From assembly GCF_042652785.1 (NCBI RefSeq), contig NZ_JBHSHD010000002.1:1-64000 (forward strand): 64,000 bases of DNA, given 5' to 3'. The stretch is from Dokdonella_A ginsengisoli (lineage in GTDB: Bacteria; Pseudomonadota; Gammaproteobacteria; Xanthomonadales; Rhodanobacteraceae). Of the stretch, positions 38,459 to 46,319 are shown in pieces (the first letter of the stretch is position 1; each line of letters starts with the position of its first letter). The notes under the pieces are model-generated. The model saw only the letters and a list, made by a program, of their open reading frames with translations. It searched no databases and had not been told where the DNA came from. A program made the translations under genes and the position numbers.

Positions 38459-38486
38459 ATCCTACATCCAATCCGGGATTCGTCAA
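38459..38486 (-). promoter_or_regulatory. rRNA promoter P1 (farthest upstream)
   Basis: -35 TTGACG (38486-38481), 16-bp spacer, -10 TAGGAT (38464-38459), followed by GCGCGGCCC. A stem CCGCGA...TCGCGG with an A6 loop (38491-38512) is directly upstream. The -35 is about 60 bp from the tyrS stop and 120 bp upstream of P2. Confidence 0.75.
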
Positions 38487-38507
38487 GCACCCGCGACGAA
38501 CTTTTTT

Positions 38508-38530
38508 CGCGGCCGTCGTCGACGGCCGCG
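38508..38530. terminator. GC hairpin after tyrS
   Basis: A 10-bp stem (CGCGGCCGTC, loop GAC or GTC, GACGGCCGCG) lies 18 bp past the tyrS stop. On the minus strand it is followed by AAAAAAG rather than a T-tract, so a classical terminator is doubtful. It partly overlaps the P1 stem, so the two structures are alternatives. Confidence 0.45.
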
Positions 38531-38547
38531 CGGAAGCCTTCAAAAGC

Positions 38548-39762
38548 CTACGCGCCGGCGACCAGCCGCACGCGCGCGAAGGCGCGCTTGCCGATCTGCA
38601 GCAGCAGCTCGCTGCCGGCGGCGAGCACGCGCTCGCGGTCTTCCACCACGGAGCCGTCGATGCGCACCGCGCGCTCGGCGAGCTTGCGCGAGACCTCGGA
38701 ATTGCTCGAGGCGAGCTTGGCCGCCACGAACAATGGAGCGACGCGTATGCCTTCCGCCGGAACGGCAATGTCCTGCAGCGGCAGATCGACGTCGACGCGT
38801 TGCTCGCGCACCAGTGCGGTCCACTGCTCCGCTGCGCGATCCGCCTCGTCCCTGCCCTGGAAGCGGGCGGCCAGCTCGCGCGCGAGCGCCAGCTTGGCGT
38901 CGCGCGGGTGCAGCTGTCCGGCGGCGACGTCGTGCTTCATCGTTTCGATCTCGGCGGCCGAGCGATCCAGGCTGAGCAGCTCGTACCAGCGCCACATCAG
39001 CTCGTCGCCGATCTTCATCGTCTTGTTGACGATGTCGATCGCCGGCTCGTTGATGCCGACGTAGTTGCCGAGGGACTTGGACATCTTGTGCACGCCGTCC
39101 AGCCCCTCGAGCAGGGGCATCGTCAGGACGATCTGCGGCGGCTGGCCGGCGTCCTCCTGCAGCATGCGCCCCATCAGCAGGTTGAACTTCTGGTCGGTGC
39201 CGCCGAGCTCGACGTCGCACTTCAGGGCGACCGAGTCGTAGCCCTGCACCAGGGGATACAGGAACTCGTGGATCGCGATCGACTGCTGCGCGGCATAGCG
39301 CTTGGCGAAATCGTCGCGCTCGAGCATGCGCGCGACGGTGTGCTTGGCGGCCAGCCGGATCATGTCGGCGGCGCTCATCTGGCCGAACCACTCGGAATTG
39401 AAGCGCACCTCGGTGCGCTCGCGGTCGAGCACCTTGAACACCTGGTCGGCGTAGGTCTTCGCGTTCGCCTCGATGTCCTCGCGGCTGAGCGGCCTGCGCG
39501 TGACGTTCTTGCCGCTCGGGTCGCCGATCATTCCGGTGAAGTCGCCGATCAGGAAGATCACCTGGTGCCCCAGGTCCTGGAACTGGCGCATCTTGTTCAG
39601 CAGCACCGTGTGGCCCAGGTGCAGGTCCGGCGCCGTCGGGTCGAAACCCGCCTTGATCCGCAGCGGCCGGCCGAGCTTGAGCCGCGCCTCGAGCTCCTCG
39701 TGCTTGATGATTTCGTCGGCACCGCGGCCGATCAGGCCGAGGGCTTGCTGGATGTCGCTCAT
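38548..39762 (-). CDS. tyrS: Tyrosyl-tRNA synthetase
   Basis: Charges tRNA-Tyr in the cytoplasm. 404 residues. The class I HIGH-like motif is HLGH (48-51) in DPTAPDLHLGHTVLLNK, KMSKS is at 226-230, and a C-terminal S4 RNA-binding domain is present (SRKLAERAVRIDGSVVED). The segment FTGMIGDPSGKNVTRRPLS places it in the TyrZ-like branch of bacterial TyrRS. AAGGAG lies four bases before ATG 39762. The gene is directly upstream of the rRNA operon on the same strand. Confidence 0.96.
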   Translation of the reverse strand: MSDIQQALGLIGRGADEIIKHEELEARLKLGRPLRIKAGFDPTAPDLHLGHTVLLNKMRQFQDLGHQVIFLIGDFTGMIGDPSGKNVTRRPLSREDIEANAKTYADQVFKVLDRERTEVRFNSEWFGQMSAADMIRLAAKHTVARMLERDDFAKRYAAQQSIAIHEFLYPLVQGYDSVALKCDVELGGTDQKFNLLMGRMLQEDAGQPPQIVLTMPLLEGLDGVHKMSKSLGNYVGINEPAIDIVNKTMKIGDELMWRWYELLSLDRSAAEIETMKHDVAAGQLHPRDAKLALARELAARFQGRDEADRAAEQWTALVREQRVDVDLPLQDIAVPAEGIRVAPLFVAAKLASSNSEVSRKLAERAVRIDGSVVEDRERVLAAGSELLLQIGKRAFARVRLVAGA

Positions 39763-39907
39763 GAGGCTCCTTAGTCGTGCCGCAGTGCACCTTGCAACGA
39801 ATCTACTTATGGATTTTTCTTCTTCCCCCGCGCACAGGGGAAAACGGTCGCGCGGTTAATAATTTGTTAGATCAAAGACGTCTCGCAACTCCTTGTTGCG
39901 ATTGGGA

Positions 39908-39937
39908 TTGACGTCGCCTGCGCAAGCCCTTTATGGT
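39908..39937 (+). promoter_or_regulatory. Possible promoter for the M23 peptidase gene
   Basis: TTGACG (39908-39913), 18-bp spacer, TATGGT (39932-39937), ending 26 bp before the GTG start. The upstream sequence has a small hairpin GCAACTCCTTGTTGC. The -10 is imperfect and the call is by eye only. Confidence 0.4.
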
Positions 39938-39963
39938 ACCGCGCGATTGACCGGACCGCGACC

Positions 39964-41421
39964 GTGACCGACAGCAAGAACGCCACTCATTCCGTGCGCC
40001 ACACAGCCCGTCGCCTGGCGATCCGGCGCCACACCCAGCGCAAGCATTTCCATTTCTACTCGCGATGGTCGAACTGGACCTTCGTGCAGAACATGTCCGC
40101 CTTGCCGATCCGCTGGCGCGCCGAGCACTGGATCCTGGGCGGCGTCGCGCTGCTGCTGACCGCCCTGGTCGGCATCGTGATCCCGACCTGGGCCAACGCG
40201 ACGCGGCACGAATCGGACCCGACACCTTACACCACGCTCAACATCGAACTGCCGCAGCTGCCGCCCGGCAGCGAAGCCGATCCGGCCATCGGCGGCTACG
40301 GCGTTGCCGGCGATGCCGAGCCGGAGTGGCGCATCGTCGCCGTCCGCGCCGGGCAGTCGCTGTCGGACATTTTCCGCGAGCAGGGCTTCGGCCCCAACGA
40401 CCTGCAGCGCGCCCTGGACTCGCAGGGCGACGCCTCGCCGCTGCGCCGCATCCGTCCGGGTCAGGAATTCGCCTTCGCGCCCGGCCCGGACGGCGATCTC
40501 GCCGCGATGCGCTTCGAGCGCGACGACGCGACCCGCGTCGTGCTGCGCTTCGGCGCCGACGGCGTCAGCGAGACCACCGAGGACCGCGCCGTCGAGCGCC
40601 GTACGCGCGTCGCGCACGGCGTGGTCACGCGTTCGCTGTTCTACGCCGGCGAGCAGGCCGGGCTCAGCGACGCGATGGTGCTCAAGCTCGCCAACGCCTT
40701 CGGCTACGACATCGACTTCGCGCAGGACCTGCGCGAAGGCGACAGCTTCAGCGTGATCTACGACGACGTCTACCGCGAGGGCGAGCACCTGCGCGACGGC
40801 GACATCATCGCGGCGACCTTCATCAACCAGGGCAAGCGCTACACCGCGGTGCGCTACACCAACGCCTCCGGCGAGACGCTGTTCTACAACGAAGCCGGCC
40901 GCCCGCTGCGCAAGTCGTTCCTGCGCACGCCGGTCGAGTTCACGCGCATCTCGTCGGTGTTCTCCACCGGCCGCATGCACCCGGTGCTCGGCTACATGCG
41001 CGCGCACAAGGGCGTCGACTACGCCGCGCCGACCGGCACGCCGATTCGCGCCGCCGGCAACGGCAAGATCACCTTCCGCGGCTGGAGCTCGGGCTACGGC
41101 AACTTCATCACGATCCAGCACAACAGCACGATCACGACCGCCTACGGCCACATGTCGCGCTTCGCCAACGTGAAGGTCGGCCAGAACGTCAGCCAGGGCC
41201 AGACCATCGGCTACGTCGGCATGACGGGCCTGGCGACCGGCCCGCACCTGCACTACGAATTCCGCGTCAGCGGCCAGCACCGCAACCCGCTGACCGTGAC
41301 CCTGCCGATCGAGGAAGCGCTGCCGGCGGCCCAGCTCGCGCAGTTCAAGCTGAAGACCGCGCCGATGCTGGCCCGGCTGAAGACGATCGACGGCCTGCAG
41401 TACGCCCGCGCCGGCAACTGA
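39964..41421 (+). CDS. M23 family peptidoglycan endopeptidase (MepM-like)
   Basis: A 485-residue envelope protein. A basic N-terminus leads to a single membrane anchor (WILGGVALLLTALVGIVIPTW). An OapA/LysM-like domain follows (WRIVAVRAGQSLSDIFREQG, about residue 120), then a middle domain, and a C-terminal M23 domain with intact zinc ligands: HKGVDYAAPTGTP and GPHLHYEFR. It should cut peptide crosslinks in the periplasm, and active residues distinguish it from the EnvC-like protein at 3953-5128. Start GTG 39964. It is followed after 7 bp by anmK. Confidence 0.9.
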   Translation: MTDSKNATHSVRHTARRLAIRRHTQRKHFHFYSRWSNWTFVQNMSALPIRWRAEHWILGGVALLLTALVGIVIPTWANATRHESDPTPYTTLNIELPQLPPGSEADPAIGGYGVAGDAEPEWRIVAVRAGQSLSDIFREQGFGPNDLQRALDSQGDASPLRRIRPGQEFAFAPGPDGDLAAMRFERDDATRVVLRFGADGVSETTEDRAVERRTRVAHGVVTRSLFYAGEQAGLSDAMVLKLANAFGYDIDFAQDLREGDSFSVIYDDVYREGEHLRDGDIIAATFINQGKRYTAVRYTNASGETLFYNEAGRPLRKSFLRTPVEFTRISSVFSTGRMHPVLGYMRAHKGVDYAAPTGTPIRAAGNGKITFRGWSSGYGNFITIQHNSTITTAYGHMSRFANVKVGQNVSQGQTIGYVGMTGLATGPHLHYEFRVSGQHRNPLTVTLPIEEALPAAQLAQFKLKTAPMLARLKTIDGLQYARAGN

Positions 41422-41428
41422 GCCGCGC

Positions 41429-42622
41429 GTGGCGCCGGCATCCTGGCTCTATCTCGGCCTGATCTCGGGCACCAGCGCCGACGGCATCGACGCCGCGCTG
41501 GTCGAGTTCGCCACGCCGCCCGCGGCCGAACCGTTCACCGCCGGCCATTCGGGCAAGGCCAGCTGGCCGCTGCGGATCGTCGCCGCGCGGACCACGCCGT
41601 ATCCGCAGGACCTGCGCCGGCGCGTGCTCGCGCTGGCCACCTCCGACGCCTCGATTACGCTCGACGACTACGGCCGGCTCGACGTCGAGATCGGCGAATG
41701 CTTCGCCGCCGCCGCGAACGCGTTGCTGGATGAAGCCGGCGTGCGCCGGGGCGCCGTCGTGGCGATCGGCTCGCACGGCCAGACCGTGCGCCACCGCGTC
41801 GGCGGAGCGCATCCGTTCACCCTGCAGATCGGCGATCCGAGCGTGATCGCCGAACGCACGGGCCTGACCACCGTCACCGACTTCCGCCGCGCCGACGTCG
41901 CTGCCGGCGGCCAGGGCGCGCCGCTGCTGCCGTCGCTGCACGCGGCCGCCTTCGCCGACCCGGCCGTGCCGCGCGCGATCCTGAATCTCGGCGGCATCGC
42001 CAACCTGACCCTGCTCGAACACGCCCGCCCGGTGATCGGCTTCGACAGCGGCCCGGCCAACTGCCTGCTCGACGCCTGGGCGGAGCGCCATCTGGGCGCG
42101 CCGCGCGACGAGAACGGCGCCTGGGCGCGCAGCGGCCGCGTCGACGAGGCGCTGCTGGCCGAGCTGCTGGCCGATCCCTACTTCGCCGCCGCGCCGCCGA
42201 AGAGCACCGGCCGCGAGGATTTCAACCTCGCCTGGCTCGATGCGCGCCTGCCGTCGCGATGCGCTCCCGCCGACGTGCAGGCGACCCTGCTCGCGCTGAG
42301 CGCGCGCAGCATCGCCGACGCGTTGCGCGCACACGCGCCGGCCACGCGCGAGGTCTACGCCTGCGGCGGCGGCGTGCACAACGCGGCGCTGATGGAGGCG
42401 CTGCGCGCGCAGCTGCCGCGCCTGCGCGTCGACAGCACCGCGGCACTGGGCCTCGACCCGGACTACGTCGAAGCCGTCGGCTTCGCCTGGCTCGCGCGCG
42501 AGCGCCTCGACGGCGATCCGGGCAACCTGCCCAGCGTCACCGGCGCACGCGGGCCGCGGCGGCTCGGCGCGATCTATCCGGCCGGCGGCGACGGCGCGCT
42601 ATCGCGCCCGATGTCGCGATAG
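41429..42622 (+). CDS. anmK: Anhydro-N-acetylmuramic acid kinase
   Basis: Phosphorylates and opens 1,6-anhydro-MurNAc during peptidoglycan recycling. 397 residues. The N-terminal ASKHA-type phosphate loop is LGLISGTSADGIDAALVEF; also present are IGSHGQTVRH, DFRRADVAAGGQGAPLLP and the C-terminal ACGGGVHNAALMEAL. Start GTG 41429. It overlaps the 3' end of the convergent ampG gene by 49 bp, so the last ~16 codons of each share DNA. Confidence 0.94.
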   Translation: MAPASWLYLGLISGTSADGIDAALVEFATPPAAEPFTAGHSGKASWPLRIVAARTTPYPQDLRRRVLALATSDASITLDDYGRLDVEIGECFAAAANALLDEAGVRRGAVVAIGSHGQTVRHRVGGAHPFTLQIGDPSVIAERTGLTTVTDFRRADVAAGGQGAPLLPSLHAAAFADPAVPRAILNLGGIANLTLLEHARPVIGFDSGPANCLLDAWAERHLGAPRDENGAWARSGRVDEALLAELLADPYFAAAPPKSTGREDFNLAWLDARLPSRCAPADVQATLLALSARSIADALRAHAPATREVYACGGGVHNAALMEALRAQLPRLRVDSTAALGLDPDYVEAVGFAWLARERLDGDPGNLPSVTGARGPRRLGAIYPAGGDGALSRPMSR

Positions 42623-43878
42623 CGCGGCCACAGCAGGATGAGCAGCAGCGTCGCCGGGATCAGCGCGAGCACCGTGATCACGAAGTAGGCGCCGTAGCCG
42701 ACCGACATCGCAATGCCACCGGCGAAGATGCCGAGCAGCTTGCCCGGCAGGTTCACCAGCGAACTCAGCAGCGCGTACTGCGCCGCGGTGTGCTGGCGAT
42801 TGACCAGAGCGGACAGGAACGCGACCGTCGGCGGCCCGAGCATGCCCAGCGTGAAGTTCTCGGCGGAGATCACCGCCGTCAGCACCAGCAGATTGCCCTG
42901 GTGCGCGATCAGGAACAGATAGAACAGATTGCTGCACCCGCAGAGCAGGATCGTCGCGCACAACGGCCGCCAGGCGCCCCAGCGCAACACCATCGCGCCG
43001 CCGACGAAGGCGCCGAGGATGCCGATCCAGACGCCATAGAACTTGGTGACCAGGCCGATCTCGGTATTGGAGAAGCCCATGTCGCGATAGAACGGGCTCA
43101 TGATGCCGCCGATCGTGGCCTGCTCCGGAATCTTGAACGTGAGCAGGAAGGCCAGGGTCAGCAGCGCCAATGGGGCGCCGAAGCGGCGGAAGAAGTCCGC
43201 CAGCGGATCGACGATGCTGATGCGCATCGCGTTTCGCCAGCCTTGCGGGTATGCGCGCTCGACGACGGGCTCGCGCGCGACGAAGACGGCCAGGATCGGA
43301 ATCGCCATGGCCGCCGCCATCAGCAAGTAGACGGCGCGCCAGGGGATGTGGTCGGCCAGCATCGCGGCGAACGCGAAGCTGACCATCAGACCGAGGCGGT
43401 ATCCGAGCGAATAGGTCGCCACCAGCGCGCCTTGTTGTTCGACCGAGGCGATTTCGATGCGGTACGCGTCGACGGCGATGTCCTGGGTCGCGCCGAACAC
43501 GGCGACGGCGAGCGTTGCGACGATGAACGTGGGCAGGTTCTGCGGCGTCAGCGCCGCCATCGCGAGCAGTCCGGCGACCACGCCCAGCTGGGCGAAGACC
43601 AGCCAGCCGCGGCGCAGCCCCAGGTGCGCGAAACCGGGCAGCTTGAAGTGGTCGAGCAGCGGTGCCCAGAGGAACTTGAACGCGTAGGCGAGGCCGGCGC
43701 TGGCGATCATCGTGATCGACTTCAGCTCGATGCCGGCGTCCTTGAGCCACAGCGCGAGCGTGCCGGCAACGAGCAGGAACGGCAGGCCGGAACCGAAGCC
43801 GAAGAACAGCATCGTCCACGCAGCCGGCTGCGCAAACGCCTTCCAGACCGAAGGCTTGTTCTTCGCCGCCTCGCTCAC
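42574..43878 (-). CDS. ampG: AmpG-type muropeptide permease (MFS)
   Basis: A 434-residue major-facilitator protein with about twelve membrane segments. AmpG features are seen: FGFGSGLPFLLVAGTLALWL near the start, GLAYAFKFLWAPLLDHFKLP, FGATQDIAVDAYRIE and KFYGVWIGILGAFVGGAM. It imports GlcNAc-anhydroMurNAc peptides released by wall turnover. Start GTG 43878 overlaps the xthA stop as GTGA. Next to anmK, the enzyme acting on what AmpG imports, the assignment is well supported. Confidence 0.9.
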   Translation of the reverse strand: MSEAAKNKPSVWKAFAQPAAWTMLFFGFGSGLPFLLVAGTLALWLKDAGIELKSITMIASAGLAYAFKFLWAPLLDHFKLPGFAHLGLRRGWLVFAQLGVVAGLLAMAALTPQNLPTFIVATLAVAVFGATQDIAVDAYRIEIASVEQQGALVATYSLGYRLGLMVSFAFAAMLADHIPWRAVYLLMAAAMAIPILAVFVAREPVVERAYPQGWRNAMRISIVDPLADFFRRFGAPLALLTLAFLLTFKIPEQATIGGIMSPFYRDMGFSNTEIGLVTKFYGVWIGILGAFVGGAMVLRWGAWRPLCATILLCGCSNLFYLFLIAHQGNLLVLTAVISAENFTLGMLGPPTVAFLSALVNRQHTAAQYALLSSLVNLPGKLLGIFAGGIAMSVGYGAYFVITVLALIPATLLLILLWPRYRDIGRDSAPSPPAG

Positions 43879-44672
43879 GTGGCGTATTCGACCAGATACG
43901 GCGCGTGGTCGGAAAAGCGCGGCGCCGGCGTGATCGCGCACTTGCGCGGACGCAGGCCCGGCGTGGCGAACTGGTAGTCGATGCGCCATCCGACGTTGTT
44001 CGCGCGCGCCGCGCCGCGGTTGCTCCACCAGGTGTAGTCCTGTCCCTGCGGGTGCAGCGCGCGATAGGTGTCGATCCAGCCGCGCGCGGCCGGCGGCGTG
44101 CCATCGCTGCCGCCGTCGTCGGCGAGCTGCGCGTTCAGCCAGGCGCGCTCGGGCGGCAGGCAGCCGGAGTTCTTCTGGTTGGAGGACCAGTTCTTGATGT
44201 CCAGGCGGCTGCGCACGATGTTCCAGTCGCCGCACAGCACGTACTCGCGGTCGCTGGCCAGCCATTCGTCGAGGACGGGCTTGAGCCACTCCATGACCTT
44301 GAACTTGAAGCCCTGCCGCTCCTCGCCGGAGGAGCCGGACGGAATGTAGAACGAGACCACGCTGAGCTTGCCGTAGCGCGCCTCGATGTAGCGCCCCTCG
44401 TCGTCGAACGGCGCCCAGCCCAGGCCGGTGCGCACCTCGTCCGGCTCGCGCCGGGAATAGATGGCGACGCCCGAATAGCCCTTCTTGGTCGTCGCGTCGC
44501 GGTAGAAGCAGTGATGACCGTCCGGACGGAACATCGGATCGGTCAGCTGGTCCTCCTGCGACTTGGTTTCCTGCAGGCAGACCACGTCGGCCTTCTGCTC
44601 GCGCAGCCAGTCGAAGAAGCCCTTGTTCGCGGCGGAGCGGACGCCGTTGGCGTTGAAGGAGATGATTCGCAT
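43875..44672 (-). CDS. xthA: Exodeoxyribonuclease III
   Basis: A 265-residue AP endonuclease/3'-5' exonuclease of base-excision repair. It has ISFNANGVRSAANKGFFDWL, VVCLQETKSQ (metal-binding Glu), YSGVAIYSR, GDWNIVRSRLDIKNW and the terminal SDHAPYLVEY with the catalytic His. Length matches E. coli XthA (268). ATG 44672 is followed directly upstream by a GGGCTGA repeat, so no normal Shine-Dalgarno is visible. The frame also opens at 44732, in repeat sequence. Confidence 0.95.
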   Translation of the reverse strand: MRIISFNANGVRSAANKGFFDWLREQKADVVCLQETKSQEDQLTDPMFRPDGHHCFYRDATTKKGYSGVAIYSRREPDEVRTGLGWAPFDDEGRYIEARYGKLSVVSFYIPSGSSGEERQGFKFKVMEWLKPVLDEWLASDREYVLCGDWNIVRSRLDIKNWSSNQKNSGCLPPERAWLNAQLADDGGSDGTPPAARGWIDTYRALHPQGQDYTWWSNRGAARANNVGWRIDYQFATPGLRPRKCAITPAPRFSDHAPYLVEYAT

Positions 44673-44675
44673 GAA

Positions 44676-44810
44676 GGGCTGAGGGCTGAGGGCTGAGGGC
44701 CTAGCGTGCCCCGCTCGCGACGTCAGTGGCAATAGCTGACGATTCCAGGCAACGAACTGCCGCGAGTCCGCCTACACTGGCAGACCTCAGCCCTCAGCCC
44801 TCAGCCCTCA
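44676..44810. repeat. GGGCTGA inverted repeat between xthA and pyrE
   Basis: The left arm 44676-44700 is three and a half copies of the 7-mer GGGCTGA; the right arm 44785-44810 is the complementary TCAGCCC series. Both arms touch the start codons of the divergent genes xthA and pyrE. The ~85-bp centre should hold the promoters. Confidence 0.8.
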
Positions 44811-45451
44811 TGCTTTCGAGCCAACGCGCCTTCCTCGACCTCGCCGTCGCCCGCAACGTACTGCGCTTCGGCGAGTTCACGCTGAAGTCCGGCCGCGTGA
44901 GCCCGTACTTCTTCAATGCCGGGCTGTTCGATTCCGGCAGCGCCCTGGCCACGCTCGGCCGCGCCTACGCCGATGCGGTCGCACGCTCGGGGCTCGAGTT
45001 CGACATGCTGTTCGGGCCGGCCTACAAGGGCATCGTGCTCGCCGCGGTGACGGCGGCGGCGCTGGCCGAGCATCACGGCCGCGACCTGCCGTTCGCCTAC
45101 AACCGCAAGGAGGCCAAGGACCACGGCGAAGGCGGCGTGCTGGTCGGCGCCCCGCTGCAGGGCCGCGTGCTGATCGTCGACGACGTCATCACGGCCGGAA
45201 CCGCGATCCGCGAATCGCTGGCGCTGATCCGCGCGGCGGGAGCCGTCCCGGCCGGCGTGCTGATCGCGCTGGACCGCGAGGAGCGCGGCCAGGGCAGTCT
45301 GTCGGCGACGCAGGAACTCAGCGCCGAGCACGGCATTCCGACGTTCGCCATCGCGCGCCTGAACGATCTGCTCGCCTACGTCGGCGACCGCCCGGAACTG
45401 GCCGCTCATCGGCAGAAACTGGCCGACTACCGCGCCCGCTACGGAGTTTGA
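44810..45451 (+). CDS. pyrE: Orotate phosphoribosyltransferase
   Basis: Joins orotate to PRPP to make orotidine 5'-phosphate in pyrimidine synthesis. 213 residues, exactly the E. coli length. The PRPP motif is VLIVDDVITAGTAIRES, with RFGEFTLKSGRVSPYFFNAG at the N-terminus, FGPAYKGIVLA and AYNRKEAKDHGEGG. The ATG at 44810 is immediately preceded by the repeat CAGCCCTC with no AG-rich ribosome-binding site. Confidence 0.95.
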   Translation: MLSSQRAFLDLAVARNVLRFGEFTLKSGRVSPYFFNAGLFDSGSALATLGRAYADAVARSGLEFDMLFGPAYKGIVLAAVTAAALAEHHGRDLPFAYNRKEAKDHGEGGVLVGAPLQGRVLIVDDVITAGTAIRESLALIRAAGAVPAGVLIALDREERGQGSLSATQELSAEHGIPTFAIARLNDLLAYVGDRPELAAHRQKLADYRARYGV

Positions 45452-45510
45452 ACCAGCCCGCACCGCTTCGCCGCCCGCCTCGCCTATACTGGCCCGCGGA
45501 GGGTGCCTGC

Positions 45511-46164
45511 ATGCTTGGTGGATCGTCGCGTCTGATCGTCTGTACGCTCGCGCTCGCCTGTGCCGGCGCCGCGGCCGTCGAGAAAACCGGCCGCAACCAG
45601 TACAAGTGGCGCGACGCCGGCGGCGCGCTGCACTATTCCGACGCCTTGCCGCCCGAGGCCGCGCAGTTCGGCTACGAAGTCGTCAACGGCCAGGGTGTGG
45701 TGATCCGGCGCGTCGAACGCGCCAAGACCACCGAGGAAAAAGCCGCCGCCAAGGCCGAACTGGCCAAGGCCCAGGCGCTGCGCGAGGAAGCCGACACGCG
45801 CGCCCGCAGCGACGCCCAGCTGCTCTCGGCCTATCCGACCCAGAGCGATCTCGAACGCGCGCAGCACCAGAAGCTCGACCTGGTCGACCAGCAGGTCAAC
45901 GCCGCGCGCATCAGCCTGCGCAGCCAGGAACAGGCGCTGACCGACCAGCTCGCGCACGCGGCCGAGGTCGAGCGCAACGGCAAGACCCTGCCCGAGGCGC
46001 AGGCCACGCAGATCGCGCAGACGCAGAAACAGGTCGACGCGCAGCGCGCCGCCCTCGCCCGCCGCGAAAGCGAACGCGCCGCGGCGGCGGAGAGGTTCGC
46101 GGCCGAGGCCGCGCGCTATCGCGAGCTCAAGGCCAAGCTCGCGCAACGCTCGCCGGGGCAGTGA
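45511..46164 (+). CDS. DUF4124 domain-containing exported protein
   Basis: A 217-residue protein. A signal peptide (RLIVCTLALACAGAAA) is followed by a DUF4124 domain (QYKWRDAGGALHYSDALPPEA) and a long charged coiled coil (about 95-215, rich in AEKQR). DUF4124 proteins are envelope proteins of unknown role in Beta- and Gammaproteobacteria. GGAGGG seven bases before ATG 45511 decides the start; the in-frame ATG at 45448 has none. Confidence 0.8.
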   Translation: MLGGSSRLIVCTLALACAGAAAVEKTGRNQYKWRDAGGALHYSDALPPEAAQFGYEVVNGQGVVIRRVERAKTTEEKAAAKAELAKAQALREEADTRARSDAQLLSAYPTQSDLERAQHQKLDLVDQQVNAARISLRSQEQALTDQLAHAAEVERNGKTLPEAQATQIAQTQKQVDAQRAALARRESERAAAAERFAAEAARYRELKAKLAQRSPGQ

Positions 46165-46240
46165 ACTAGGAAGGGGCCCGCTGCGGCGTCGTGTCCACCG
46201 GCGCCGGCATCCGTCAAGAGCCGTCGCCAGCGAAAAGCGA

Positions 46241-46304
46241 TCTCTCGCACAGACGCAGAGAGAAAGAGCTTTTTTCTCCGCGCCTGTGCGTCTGCGCGGG
46301 AAAA
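46241..46304. repeat. TCTCGCACAGACGC-type inverted repeat
   Basis: Second member of the family at 16247-16330: the left arm TCTCTCGCACAGACGCAGAG, an A/T-rich centre, and the right arm ending CTGTGCGTCTGCGCGGGAAA. It fills part of the 155-bp gap between convergent DUF4124 and algC genes. Confidence 0.65.
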
Positions 46305-46319
46305 TCTTCTTCGCCTTCC

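Noticed and set aside
38508..38530. Confident intrinsic terminator for tyrS
   Set aside because: The stem is strong but followed by A-tracts, not T-tracts, on the transcribed strand; kept only as a low-confidence hairpin.
44676..44810. Possible CRISPR or leader array because of regular tandem units
   Set aside because: The units are 7 bp with no spacers, and no cas gene is present.
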